A DNA stretch of 64,000 nucleotides, taken from Nymphaea colorata (taxonomy: Eukaryota; Streptophyta; Magnoliopsida; Nymphaeales; Nymphaeaceae). Position numbers and translations under genes: made by a program. Below, piece by piece: positions 9,591 through 22,800 of this stretch (positions are counted from its first letter, which is position 1; every line of letters begins with the position of its first letter). Location of the stretch: NCBI RefSeq assembly GCF_008831285.2, contig NC_045138.2, positions 20,617,934 to 20,681,933 on the forward strand, in the 5' to 3' direction. Below the pieces are notes generated by a model. The model was not told the origin of the DNA, did not search any database, and worked only from the letters and a program-made list of their open reading frames with translations.

Positions 9591-12500
9591 ATGGTGACGA
9601 TGGGGGAGAAGAAGATGGGGAGGTTCGTCGGGCTCACTGCAGTAGTGGTCTTTGTGGTGTTCTGCAACTTTGCCGCATTTCAGTTTCCCGTCTGCCTTGC
9701 TGGGAGAAGCGGCGGATTTACCGGCGGCGTCGGACGCCGTGGCAGCTCGTCTACCTCCCTCGTATTGCCTATCAGAGGCAGCGTCTATCCTGAAGGGTAA
9801 CCTCTCTTTCACTCTCTCGATCAATGCTTAAATTCGGGGTCGTTAACTCGCTGTGACAGAGAAATTAGAAATTCCGTATGCTTGGTGACGAATCTTCTCG
9901 AAACTAGTGAATTCATGCAATGAACTGAACATCTCGAGTTACGTGCCACACAGCAACCCCTGTTAATGTCATCTCTGCGATTTCCTAAAGAATGGCTCCG
10001 TATCAGTATCTTTGCTTTTCTGTAAGCGGTCTACTACCCTCTTTGGATGATACCAATTTGTGAATGGTTTTATAAAATCTAAGTTTTTTAAACTTGGTTT
10101 AGTTACTGGGGGATACCCAAATCTAGTTTTTGTCTTTTTAATAGTTTTACTCTGTCATATAAAATCATGTTTTGGTTTTGGATTTTCTAACTCAGTTTTG
10201 ACAGCACCCAACACTCCAAAAACTTAGTTTTAAAAGAAAAACTTGGTTTTGCATCAAACATTTGGTTTTGAAGTGTCATTCAGACGCGGTTCTCTAGAAA
10301 ACGAATAAACAAATGGTTTTAAAGCAGTCCGGCGTGGCTCTTGTCTTGCTGTCCATATCCAAGAAAAGGAATGAAAAAAAGAAGTAGCCAATTGAAAATG
10401 GCCCATTCCTTAATGTGAAAATGGTGATCGTTGAAATGAAAAGAGCCAATTGCAGATGCAACGGTGATTTCAGGACCCACCTTATCAGCAACCTTTCTGC
10501 AGGTTCGAGGGAAACAGGGTGGTTTCTGGGCGACGCCATTGTTAACCAAATGAAAGATTTGTATTTGCAGGTTGTTTTACGTGACACTGTGGGTTGGGTC
10601 GCCCCCTAGGCCATATTACCTTGACGTGGACACAGGCAGCGACTTCACGTGGATCCAATGCGACGCCCCTTGCGTCAGCTGTTCTCAGGTAACTACTCTA
10701 AGCAGAGCTTAGATGGGCAAGAAAAATACTGTGCGACAAGTTTTATGAGTCTACCATTTTTCCCACGCTACCAAACACAGAAGAATTTTCTCTGCCAAAT
10801 TAAGCGGATCTGGATAAACAATTCTCGGAAAAACAAGTCAGGGGCACAAAGGTTGAAAAGACAAGAGAGTGAGGTGAGGGTCATTTTCGTCTTTTTGAGA
10901 AAAAAAAAAGGTGGTTTCCCTTCCTCCGGAAAAACTCTGCTGGGGGATAGACCCCTGCTTGGTAGAAGAATATTTTTTTCCTTTTTTTTTGTGGGGGTTC
11001 TTGTCCTTGCAGGGGAAAAGAATACTTTTTCCCTTCTTTTCAGTTTTGGCCTCTTAGGGGGAAGGGTGTGCAACCCAGTGTTATGAAAATCGGCCCAATA
11101 TCTGAAATGTTGATTTAAAGATGCCTAATGTCGCTTGCCAAAGATTATTTTGATACATTTTCAATTTTTTATCTTTAAAGTTTTTTATATGTTTATTTTA
11201 ATTATTTTAAGGACAATTATTCTTTTAATATATTTGGCCAATTCACCTAAATTGGCGATGGTCTTGGTCTCACCGATTCGGCTGCTGAATCTATTTTAAT
11301 AACACCACTTCAAACGATTCTTTTAGTACCTCCCAAAAAAATAGCATATCATGTGCTATTGTAATTGTACAAAAAGTAGGCAATTGCACGTCAAAAGTTG
11401 AAATTTTAAGCTTCCTTCTACTTTTGCCGTATAAATGTGAATTTTATAGTTTAAAAGCCTGCAAATTTACTCTTGGATGGGTCTTGGCTCTTTCTAGATA
11501 AGTGAATACGACTTTATAAGGAGTGAAAGGTTCTTTAACGTTTTCCAACTTTCCAAGTTCAGTAACCTTATTTAGAAGAACGAATAATTGGGCATAAGAT
11601 TGAACTTAAGAGCTTCAAACTATTGTGATTTCATCCGTAGGGTTCAAGTTCTTGTGGAACGTCAGTCATTTTCATAGTCACCAACAAAAGAAGTTGGGAA
11701 TTCCATTGCAACTTACATACTACTTTTCCCACTTCATGGTGAGCAGTTGAACTCCAATGTCAGAAAAAGTCCAACGCAAATTTGGCTATTTGAGCAAACA
11801 AAGCTTGACCTAGTTTATGGGAGAGTTCTTCTAAAAGAAAGAAAGTAGAACCATGCCAAATTTGATAAGTTGGTTCTCTGTTTGCTCCTCTTTGTTATTT
11901 TTCTTTGCAGACAAAGATTTCACCAATGCAAGGAAACTTTAGTTGTCCTTTTGGTGGCATAAAGCCCGATGTTGATACTTTCACCCCCAGTGGTGGAACC
12001 ATAAAATTTTGGCTCCAAGGTGCTGATGTCTCGATGGCTTAGTGGGTTGGGTGTAGGGGTGTACAAGGAGTCGACCTGGGCTCAACTAGAACTCAATTCA
12101 TTTATAATCGAGTCGAGCCCGGGTTTAAAGTTATGCTTGAAATGTTAAACAAGTTGAGTTCGAGTTGTAAGAACCAGCTTGTTTAAATTCCGCTCAGCTT
12201 GACTACATAGATGCATCATGAATGAGAGATTTCTGTTGCTAAGTTTTTCATTATGGGATACTTAGATGCAGAATATGTGTACTATTTCTTGGTAGTTTAT
12301 AGTTGAATTTGTTAAAAGAACCCAGTTAACTAAGTTAAAAGAAACAACATGGATTCAGTTACTAGAAACAAGTTAAACTAGTTGAGCTTGAGCTCGACAT
12401 TGTATCGTAGAGTTGAGCTCGAGCTCAACCTATTGCATGGAGCAGGACACTCTGCTCGTGTGCAGCCCTAGTTGGGTGCCTGGACGACACTGGTTGGGTC

Positions 12501-14434
12501 TATTATGGGTACTACACATGTTTGGAGCCTAGTCCAGCTCCACACCAAGATCCACATAGCTCCAATACCACTCGCCCCACGGACTATGCTTGCTTTAGCT
12601 TGTGGAGTGAATGGCTTTCATGGAAGTTGAACTCCAACAGATTTCGTGTTAGCCATGGCTCTACCCACTATGCTAAGCCCTTCCATCTCATCTTATTAAA
12701 GGTGGATTTATCGGGATATGTTTCAGGGACCACATCATCCATACAAGCCAAAGAAGATGAACCTTGTTAGTTGCAATGATCCCCAATGTGTTGCATTGGG
12801 CTCGCTGAGAAGGTTCAAATGTGAAAGTCCCAGCCAGCAATGTCATTACCAGATCCAATACATCGATCTCAGTTCATCATCGGGTGTTCTTGTCAGGGAT
12901 GCGCTCTACCTTCATGCAGCCAATGGATCAATGCTTCAAACCTCTCTTGCTTTCGGGTAACTGTTTTTGTAGGAGATTGCACATGTTTTGAGGTTTTGAT
13001 CACAAGGTGTGAACTTACATAACGTGCTCATGAACTTTTAACTGTTTCGCGACCATTCAAAAGCTGCGGCTATGATCAACAGAGCCCTCAGCCAACCCCT
13101 GTATCCGCAACAGACGGACTCATGGGCCTTGGCAATGGGAAATCCAGCATCAGCTCTCAATTGAAGGAACAAGGACTAGTCAGGAACGTAATTGGCCATT
13201 GCATCAGTGGACAAGGTGGTGTAGGGTACCTCTTCTTCGGCGATGAACTTGTACCTTCAACTGGTGTTACATGGATACCAATGCACAGGAATCCTGCACA
13301 GTAAGCACACATACCAATCATGAAACTAGATAAAGAGCTACTTGAATTGCCTAAGGATCGGAGTTCTTTTTCTTTTCAGACAAAGGAACTTGGATCATTC
13401 GTCTTATATAGACCGAACTTGAGTAAAGGTCTAATTTATGCATGAAAGATGTCATGTTTGTCTTTTGTTGTTCCGTATCAGGAAGTATTCGCCTGGGCCT
13501 GCAAATTTGATATTCGGAAAACAGAAGATTAAAGATCTCATGACCGTATTTGACAGCGGAAGCTCCTACACCTACTTCACTTCTCGTCCTTATCAAGCTT
13601 TAGTCTCTGCAGTAAGTCACAATCATGGCACATTATTTGTTAATTTTTTTTTCTTTTTTCCATGATAATCTCTGTATATGCTTAATGCTAATTTCCAGAT
13701 AAGCAAAGATTTAGCAAACAAGCCAATCAGAGAAACGTCTCAAGATATCACATTACCCCTGTGTTGGCAAGGACCAAAGGCATTCACATCTTTTTCTGAT
13801 GTCAAGAACTATTTTAAGTCATTCACACTGGACTTCAAGAGCAGCAGGAAGGCACGGCTCGAAATACCACCAGAAAATTATTTGATCATTACTGTAAGCA
13901 TCTCCATCAACAGAATTGTTGATCCCATCTTCCAAATTCACCTTTCTTCGTTTACCTTTAAACTCGTAGTAAAATGTGCAATCCTTGCTCGTGCAGTCAC
14001 AGGGCAATGTTTGCTTGGGCATCTTGAACGGCACCGAAGTTGGTCTGAGAGATTTCAATCTCATAGGAGGTACAATTGTCTGTTAAGATATTCTATTTTC
14101 ACAATTGTTAATGACGGTGGACTCCTGACGCTTGAGCTTCAATTGTAAAATTGCAGACATCTTTATGCAGTCATATATGATAATATATGACAATGAAAAG
14201 CATCAGATTGGTTGGACTCCTGCAACCTGCAATAGACTTCCCAGGTAGGGAATTTATCCTCGATGTTATGTTCACACGGTTAGCATTCATCAGCTGTAGA
14301 CAAAATTCTGAAGTGCATCTGTTTCCAGCAACAGAGGCTCCACTGAAGGTGCGGCAGTCAACATGAATATCTTAGCAAATAGAGGCACCCCGTGCTCTGC
14401 AACTTACCCGCCGGGAACAGCTGAGTGCAGCTAG
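9591..14434 (+). CDS. Nucellin-like aspartic protease (pepsin A1 family), nine exons
   Basis: I join exons 9591-9796, 10571-10688, 12727-12956, 13064-13300, 13482-13611, 13699-13893, 13997-14069, 14157-14244 and 14329-14434. All junctions are GT-AG and in phase, giving 1383 nt, 460 aa and a TAG at 14432-14434. Residues about 10-36 are a hydrophobic signal peptide or anchor (VGLTAVVVFVVFC), so the enzyme should enter the secretory pathway. The first catalytic site is DVDTGSD (Asp89) and the second VFDSGSS (Asp288). Between them stand nucellin-type markers: WIQCDAPC, FGCGYDQ across the exon 3/4 join, GLMGLGNG and GHCISG. Late exons give PPENYLI, CLGILNG and IGWTPATC. The N-terminal prosegment is short, as in nucellin-like members. 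Targets of these proteases are mostly unknown. The C-terminal ~35 residues (exon 9) are less familiar to me. Introns 1 and 2 are long and hold repeats. Confidence 0.92.
9797..10570 (+). other. Intron 1 of the aspartic protease gene
   Basis: GT at 9797 and AG at 10569-10570. The part at about 10027-10290 is T-rich and repeats words such as AACTTGGTTTT and TTGGTTTTG, suggesting a decayed MITE, but no boundaries can be given. Confidence 0.8.
11077..11309. repeat. Small inverted-repeat element candidate in protease intron 2
   Basis: AGTGTTATGAAAAT at 11077-11090 is matched in inverted, imperfect form by ATTTTAATAACACCACT at 11293-11309. GATTCGG/CGGCC words lie inside both ends. About 233 bp, non-coding, no clear target duplication. 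It is MITE-like at best. Confidence 0.4.
12054..12470. mobile_element. hAT-like non-autonomous element (417 bp) with perfect 8 bp target duplication
   Basis: The element begins TAGGGGTGTACAAGGAG and ends CTCGTGTGCAGCCCTA, which read inward form a ~16 bp imperfect TIR. It is flanked on both sides by GTTGGGTG (12046-12053 and 12471-12478). Eight-base target duplications and a TAGGG-type end fit the hAT superfamily. The interior carries GAGCTCGAG/GAGTCGAG words near both ends and an AT-rich core, with no ORF. It sits in intron 2 of the protease gene, about 250 bases before exon 3. Confidence 0.88.
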
Positions 14435-15743
14435 TGTAAAGGAGATTCGCTTATACATATTTGTACACAACAAAATTTCATTTACAGGCACCAATTTGAT
14501 GTATGAAGGCAAGCACTGTTCAGACTGAACGAAATACATGAAGATGACACTTAATGATCTCCATTATGAAAATTGACCTGAACTTGAGCAAACCTTCATG
14601 GTTAGTGCTGACAGGGAAGATGCTGTGAAGAAATTCCTCCTATCTAATGCTGACTCAAATTGGCCCAATATCAGCGCAATGTTATCCATTGTCTTACGCC
14701 TTTCATATGTACATGAATTGTGTATACAGGTCACAGCCTCTTCCTACTGACATACAAAATCCAGTGTAGTTCCATGCGAAGCTTTACATCATTGTTTGCA
14801 CCCTTAGATTCACAGTCAGTGACGATTCCTAGAAAAATGAAATCCAATCTGAACAAAATTTAGCTCATGCTTAGTGGTTGTTAATTGAAGAATCCCAGTT
14901 AAGCAGTTGGAAAGAAACAAGAGATGTAACGATAAGTAATGTTGTAAATGTACCATATCTTAAAGTATTGTAATCAAGCTGTAAAATTATTTTTAAATTC
15001 ATAAAAACAAGAAAAATGGAGAAATTTCAAAAAATTAAGAAAAATCTATTTTGTATAAAAAAAAACTCATCACAGGTAATGAATATTCATAATTCGTCAT
15101 TCATAAGCCATAATATGTTTTGTTATCAACACATCAAGAAAATAAAACAAATCTCTTCATAAAATAAATACAAACCTATGATAAACTTTAGAAAATTTCT
15201 ACGTGTAAAACTTGAATTGAGATATTGTATACCTTTTGTAGAGAAACACAAAACCCTCTTTTCTGAAACATGGACAGTTCTTGCATGAGCAAATGTCATT
15301 TCAAACCGGTGATTTTTCCCTCAAATCAACAATTTATTTGGCAATTTCTATCCAAAACCAACAAAAATTCTTCCTCCCAAAGCTCTTAAAAGTGTTGAAA
15401 ATAGAAGGGAAGAGGCAGTTTAAAAAAAAAAAAGATCTAGCAAAAGGGGTGTCGTGCTCATTTTTTTAAAACTTCACCATATCATAAGACATGGCCCATA
15501 TCGGTCATATTGTACGATACACCACCATAGCATATGATATGGCACATATACATATGATACACATGAAAAATGTGTATTCTAAGCGTATCATACAAGTATT
15601 GTCGACCTATATGATACAAATTGTATGATACGGATAAATACTAATAATAAGCATGCAGCAACACATCAAACTAAACAAACAATGCTTGAGATGCACAAAA
15701 ATTGTTTCGCCAGCCATTTATGAGAATAGAAAACTAGTAGAAG

Positions 15744-15853
15744 CATGAAAAAATACACAAACAACATCAACAATCGATATGGAAAAACAAAAACACACTT
15801 CATGAAAAAATACGCAAAAAACACAATCAATATGGAAGAACAAAAGCACACAC
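15744..15853. repeat. 57 bp imperfect tandem repeat, two copies
   Basis: CATGAAAAAATAC begins at 15744 and again at 15801. Both copies go on through a CAAT-GATATGGAA-AACAAAA-CACAC pattern with scattered differences. Confidence 0.75.
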
Positions 15854-16119
15854 CAATGATGTGAACTATGTCAGGACACCTTTAAAAGGGGTGATGCATC
15901 ACTAACTGATGCTTCAGGACACAGGTATAGATGCAGCCAGGAACCTGGACGCAGCTGTACTTGTGTAGGATGCAGGTAACAAAACTATGTCTCATTGATT
16001 CAAAACTTGATCTTGATCAACTCTGGTTGAGTTCATATTTGTCGAAGGAGACTTTTGAGACTTCAGACAGGCTTCAAGTAGGTCCTCTATGTCTCACTTC
16101 TCCTCTTGAGACACGTGCC

Positions 16120-16138
16120 CCACACACACACACACACA
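16120..16138. repeat. (CA)n microsatellite
   Basis: About ten CA units, followed by further CACACA words to about 16158. Confidence 0.9.
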
Positions 16139-16849
16139 TAGAAAGCAAGTCACACACATGTACACATGCATGAAGACATAAGAATGCATCACAGCTAGAC
16201 TCTGGAGGAAACTTGTGTCTAGGTTTTTTCCGCAGAACTGCATAGATGTGAATTCTATGTCTAAAAGCCTGTAATACTAACAATATTGCAACTGGGGATT
16301 ATGATCCACCAACCTACTAGTTCTTTTACGAGATATAAGCAGAAGAAATAGTTCTTTTATGAACATAGAGATTGCATTACAATGTCAGTACACTGGAACA
16401 AAATAAGGACTAGGACTTAAAAAATATATGTAATGATTGGAGAAGAACTGCGGCATATAGTTTGGTGGAACAAATTGTGGCATATTATGCTCTGTCCATC
16501 ACAATATGTTATGCATACATTTTAACAATCTGCGGCACACAATGAAGCATTAAATTTGAATAAGCAGGTCCATTTATTTCTGGTCCATCACACAGATTCC
16601 ATATAGGAGCAAAAGAAATTCCTCAATTTCCTAACATATTCCAATAGAGGTCATACTGAAAACTATTATTTAACAGGCAAGCCAATTTTTAAGTAATCAG
16701 CATAATATAGAAGATACGGCAACCTTATTTTACCCGATCCTCCCATTACAGTTTAGTTTACGGGCATTACTAGTTGAAAATATTTAACAAAAACAAACTA
16801 ACTTACCAACATATATGCATAATCTCTGAATAGTTCTTCTATCATTACA

Positions 16850-16870
16850 CTATGAGACATTAGTTGCGCA
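16850..16870 (-). other. Tentative last kinesin exon (21 nt)
   Basis: After CTGCAG on the minus strand a six-codon frame, CATNVS, ends in TAG, in phase with the LCHAK-type end of exon 24 (here ICHAK). I saw no better continuation of the protein between here and 18243, but a 21-base exon after a 1.37 kb intron is weakly supported. Confidence 0.4.
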
Positions 16871-19800
16871 CTGCAGGAAGAAAAAAGACAAATTATGACC
16901 TTATATTAGTTAAGCAGTAATGAAGGGCGAGGATGGACAAAATATTGTGGAATACAAAGTGACCAAACTTTCTGATTAGGTTATAAGCTAAGTAATTTTT
17001 TATTGTTTAAAAAAAAATTGGATACACCCATCACACCATGAAGGCCCTCCATTTCTACTATTCTCAATCGAAAATGAAGCCTTTTGTCTACATAAGTGAC
17101 AGGAAACTAATTTTAGGAAAACATTACCAGAAATTTTTGGACAGCATATTCAGTGTATTTATTTGAATAAAAACATTGCAGTTAAAAGAGAATGTAAAAA
17201 ATTTTGAGTGCTTCAACTGTAATTTATCAATGATAAAGATAATGCATCGAATGCATAATTCCTCATTCATGAAGTTTAAAATAATAATTTGTTAGATGAG
17301 ATCCACTAAGATCACTCATGGAATATACATGAAGAATTGAAGATTTTGAAAATATTATCTCCTTTAGTTCTAAGAATAGATATGGCATGACAAGTGGCAG
17401 ACTCTCTTCCGAGGTTTTCCAGTAATATCACATCAATAGGTAACTAAATCCATTTTGAATCCACTTAGGCAACCCAAATCCTTCATTTCTTTTCAAGAGG
17501 CCCACCTGGATCCCTCATCACTGAGTATAATAGTGAAGAGGTCAAGTAGAGTAATAGTGAAGGAAAAGTTGCCTATGAAAAGTTGAAAACCATAGTCACC
17601 ATGATCCCGTGAAACACAGTTTCGTTTTCTGGATTTATCACATACATTTATTGATTTAGTTTTCATGTTTTGGGCTTTTTAGCCAGATCTATTTGCGGCA
17701 TGAAAAGCAGGAGATGTAGGCAGCCCAGAAGTAATAAGGGGGCTATGACTTATTATAAGTTCTAGATTCTTTAAGATATACGAATTTGAACAAGCATATT
17801 TTCAATACAAAATGTCCACAGACGTTGGAAGTTGCAACTCAGAATATGACTTGCTAACAGAACAGTTGCTATGTTTGTTTTAAAAGATACAAATCTACCC
17901 AAAAAGAAAAACGAGAGAAAACTCATGAGATTCCAAACAAAGTTGGGCATTTATCAATTGTAAAATGGTAAACCATAGCTATGTATGTGTGTGTGCATGA
18001 AGAGACAGAGAGAGAGAGAGAGGGATAGCAAAAGAACAAGCAACTACGTATTTTATATCTTACCCCATTTATAGAAAAACAAAACTCTTTACTCTATTCA
18101 AAATAAAATACCAATTCATGTTCATAAAACTTTTATGATTATTTTATCCTGACATTTCATTTTTCCATATTTATTTATTATCCCTCCTGAGATAATTTCC
18201 TTCATTTATTGAAAAGACAAAAACTCAAACATATTTTAACACCTTTGCATGACAGATTTTTGTAATAGCTTCAATGTGAACGCTCTGCAATTCTTCAAGC
18301 GTAGTAACATCAAGGCCAACAAGGTCGTCACCCTGGCAAGAAAGCTAGAATTAATCATTAAATAAACAACACAATTGCTGGGACTAAAAAATCATTTACT
18401 TTGTCCATGCAAGGCTAAATTACATGGATAAAAACCCGGAAAAAACACCTTACACACAAACATCATCAAAGAATACAACGTAATATTCTCATGCAAGTAA
18501 ATCTTAATTTAACTGAAAGCACATGCCAGGATGTCAAGTCTATGAAATAACCACTACCCAATATTTTTGAACAATTAAAAGTCCCAACAATAGTGACCAA
18601 CATACAGAAAGAATTTATGACATGCTCTTTAAAACTACGTTTTTCCATTTATCAGAAAAACTTCATATGCTCTAAAAAAATTATAAATTTAGGAGAAAAC
18701 ATTAACTTGTATGTCTATTAGCATTTTCTTTCAAAACATATGACAAACATCCATAAAAATTTCTGAAAAACATAAGAGAAGAACAGAAACAGAAACATAA
18801 AAAGGATTTTATCAATGGGAGCTGCAGGTGGGGGATTGGGACCTGACACTGGTCTTTAAAAAATAAAAAATAAAATTTTAAAAAAAATAAATAAGAAATT
18901 AACATCTTCCCTTTCATTTCTTTGAAAAACACAAACAGCCGCTAATTGGAAAAAGATTCCAGATCTGTCGCTGACATTAATCTGGCAGTAACATGACTTC
19001 ATACAGATATATATTTTCCAACATAATTGACTCAAAAATGCTGACAATATCAAGATATTTTTAAAATTTGGCATATAGTGCAATTTGGTTTGAAATTTTA
19101 AATTACAGTAACTATAACGAAAAGGTTAATGTACCTTTAATCTAGAAACGAAGGATTCAAGCTCTTTGCACTTTTTCTTCTCAGTTTCATAACATTCATA
19201 TAGTTCTTTCAGCAATTTCTGCTCACCAACAACATTAATTTTCCCATCCTGGTTACTTTTTATGCCATTAGATGGTATCACATAATCTTTCACACTCTGC
19301 TGCAATATTATTCCTGTGTTCATCCCATCAAATGTTAATTCTTCTGATACAAGCCCTGCCTGCTTCATTTTTGCAAAAAGCACCCACATATTTGCAAGTT
19401 CATGTTCCAAGTCCTTTTCCCGATGTTTTGCTTCCTCAATTTTCTTTTGCAGTTCTGCTTCTCTTTGACCTTTCTGAGATAATGCAGACTCCAAGGAAGC
19501 CTCTCTTTGGCATCTAACAGCAAGTTCATTCTTCAACTCTTCTATTAACACATCATTCAACCCTTTTGGACATTCATCACTTTCGATTCCATTATCTAGT
19601 TCACAATGTCCATAACTCAAAATATCTTGCTGACAGCAACTGTTCCTGCAGAATGTCTCTTCCTTGGCTGCAGTAAGGTCAGTGTTCAATCTTGCATTGT
19701 GATAAGTAAGTCTTGTAACCTCTTCAGCCAAATTCCTAAGTTCAACTGCTGCTGCAGATGCCAACTCTTTGGCATATGATGCTTCCTCTCCAAGCTTCTG

Positions 19801-22800
19801 GCACTGAATCTCGAGCCCTCCTTTTTCTTCAAGCAATGTGTCCTTCTCTTGTTTAAGTTTCTCGATCTCTTCAACCTAAGAAGACATTCATAAAAAAAGC
19901 ATAAAAAAAAAGGGGGCAAGTCAGATAGCTAACATTGAAAGCAAAGTCTTCAAACAAATGGTTAAAAAATGAGTTGCAAAATTGAATTTAAACAAAGAAA
20001 ACTAGAGAAGAGTAGTAATAACCAGCAAAAAGTTCTTCTCTTGCAATAGTTGACTGTTCTCGCATGATGTACAAGTATTTTGTGAAGACATTGCAGACAA
20101 GTTTATGACACTTGTTGGTGTATTTGCATCAGTACAACTCTCATCAAATGAAAGATCAAGATCAGTCCATTTTGCCGCTTCCTTGGATCCATGTACAATA
20201 TATTTTTCTTGAGCTGAGCCTTTATCCATCAAAGAGCTCATTTGTTGCCTCAGCAGCAGAATAGTCTCTTGCATTTCTGCATTTTCAGATAACTGACAGG
20301 TTCAGGTAAAAGATATGTTAGTATACAAATTTCTAGCCTTTAGAAATTGATACTCTAGAATTGACAATGTCCAAATACACGTTAACAGGTCAATATGATT
20401 GCCAGAATTTCACACGGGAAGAAGAGATTTTTTGAAGTTTTATAGAATTCTACAGCATTTACCTTCAACTGAAGCTGCTCTTGAAGAATCCTGTTGTCTG
20501 CAGACTTGATCTTCATATTTCATTATCAGACAATAGAATGCAAAGCAAAACAACATCAGGATACATTGGAACAACATTAAGATACATAAAACAATTACTT
20601 GAATGCAAGAGGCGTACCTCAAGTTCAAAAGTTTTTTCATTTAACTGGGTTGCCAGCTTTGAGAGAGCCTGAATTAAAACTTCAACACATAAGACAAGCA
20701 CCACAACAGAGACTACAAGGTAAATGAAAATTATGTGAAAATAAAGAAATAAGGTGGAGATAAAGAAGACATATGCCAGCAAGGGAATTTCTTGTAACAA
20801 GGCATGTAAATTTGACAAATCCTCTTAACAAATATAAAGCAAAAAACTTAACAAATATAAAGCAAAAAACAAACACTCATTAGTTAAAAGTTAAAGAAAG
20901 CCTAAACCATGGTTTAGCAAAACACAATAATAGCCAAAGGTTTCTTAAACATAGCAAAGGCATAAAATTACATTTAATTTTCACTAAAGAAAAGAAAAAG
21001 GTAAACCAATCGGTATTATGATTAGCAACGTTTTGATGACGATCATGAGCCTGTACTTCGAAATATGCAAAGCAACCCTATTTTTGCTTTTGGGTTTTCT
21101 TTATCAAACTCATCCTATTGCAAATTACAAATTCATACCTGTCTAACTACAAATGACAAATCAACCCCTGCCTTTCATTTATATTTTAGATTGGTCCTTG
21201 AAGCTAAATTTGCGGTTAAAGGAAACTCATTTATTGATTATGCACCCTTAATCCTTTCTTAATAAACAGGGATAAAGGTCAACAGTCAAGTTACAAAAAT
21301 AATTCAGTAAATAAACAAAAATTGCAAAATAGTACTGCCAACAGTTTAATATATCCTAAAACCCTTTTTACTAATTATTAACTCTTCTCAACATTTGTTA
21401 CATATAATATTGGTTCTACCTACTCTTAATAGCAAAACAAAGGTAATCACTTAACATGAAATGTAACTGCCAAAAGAGTACCACTAATGTCATACAAATC
21501 AACCAAGTTACCTGGGAAATATCAAATGTACCAATTGATCGAGGAGTCACTTCAACCGTCCCCAGCATTCGTTGTTCAAGAATGTGCATTTGTAGCCTTT
21601 TTTCATTGATTTCATCTTTTAGCTTCCGGATTTGCCCCTACAGGAATGAATGTCAACACATCAGAAATTCCAGGAAAAAGGGAAGAACGACAAGCATATG
21701 GTTTCTTCATATGATCTTGTGACCCACTTGGAGTTTAGAATCATCAGGCCTTTCAGCTGCTTGTTCAGCTAATCGCTTTAATGAACTTGTACATAAGGCA
21801 ACTTCTCCCGCCAACATTTTAACCTGTTCTCGAAGTAGATCCATCTGGTCTGTGATAGTGGTTCCAGTCTGCAGAAATGGAAGTAAAATTCATTTTTCTG
21901 ACCAAGTTCAAAGTCAAAATTTAAGTACATAAGCTTTTAAAGAGATAATATTTAAACAATGAAACATATATTATTTCCAATTCCAATAATCAACAATACA
22001 ACTCATCCTGGAAATGAGTGGTACAATTAAATTATCAACAACTTCAATTTATGATAGGCACATTAAAGTAACACTTGAAGAGAAGGAACTGTTGGTCACT
22101 AAGGTCTAATTAACTGTAACACCTTATCTGGATTCTGGACCTTAGAAAAATTCTATATTGAAGTTTTCGAAAAATCTTGAGGATTTTATATACCCATGCA
22201 CTATACTAACGGTTGACCTGATTAGTGCCCTCTTGACTGCAACCAGAGCTGGATTAGGCACTGCCATTGATATCGTGATGTTTCGAAAATAGCATGATGT
22301 TAACGAGGAAAAACAGAAAAAGAAAAATGTTTTTTTAACATGAAAACAGATTTGTGAAAATTTTTTCGCGTTTGTCCCATTTTTTGTTTTTTTTTTTTCT
22401 CATGTTTTACATCAATATATTCATCTTCAGATTTAAACTTAAATGAAGCTATTTGTCATCATTTTTATCATCACTAAAAAATTATTTTTATCATTTTATC
22501 TAGTTTTTTTAATTTTTTGATTAGTTTCTCATTTATTTTAGTTTTACGTAATTTTCAGATTTTTCTTTTTTCTAAGATTTTTCTGACAAAACAACTTTGA
22601 TGAAAAATACCCAAGAAGAACCTTGCCATTAAAAACCTGATAATGATATTTGTGACAATGATTAGGATGCAAATCAAAGCCAGCTATGAAGTGGGTTACA
22701 ATCCAGCACTCGGACTTGTTTTGGCCAAGTTGTTACATTAACACAACATTGCCTTCAGTAGCAAACAATACATTTATTGTGTACTGTGCATTAAGTAGGA

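Larger units (their letters stand above)
14435..16849. other. Spacer between the converging protease and kinesin genes
   Basis: AT-rich, no exon recognised. It should hold both 3' UTRs because the two genes converge here. Near 15480-15640 palindrome-prone words (ATATGATAC, GTATCATAC) are crowded, which looks like the remnant of an inverted-repeat element. Confidence 0.55.

Noticed and set aside
10649-11086. 145 aa frame after protease exon 2
   Set aside because: It reads exon 2 in the wrong frame and runs on into the intron.
16118-16160. Antisense 69 aa frame across the CA repeat
   Set aside because: Generated by the microsatellite; no coding evidence.
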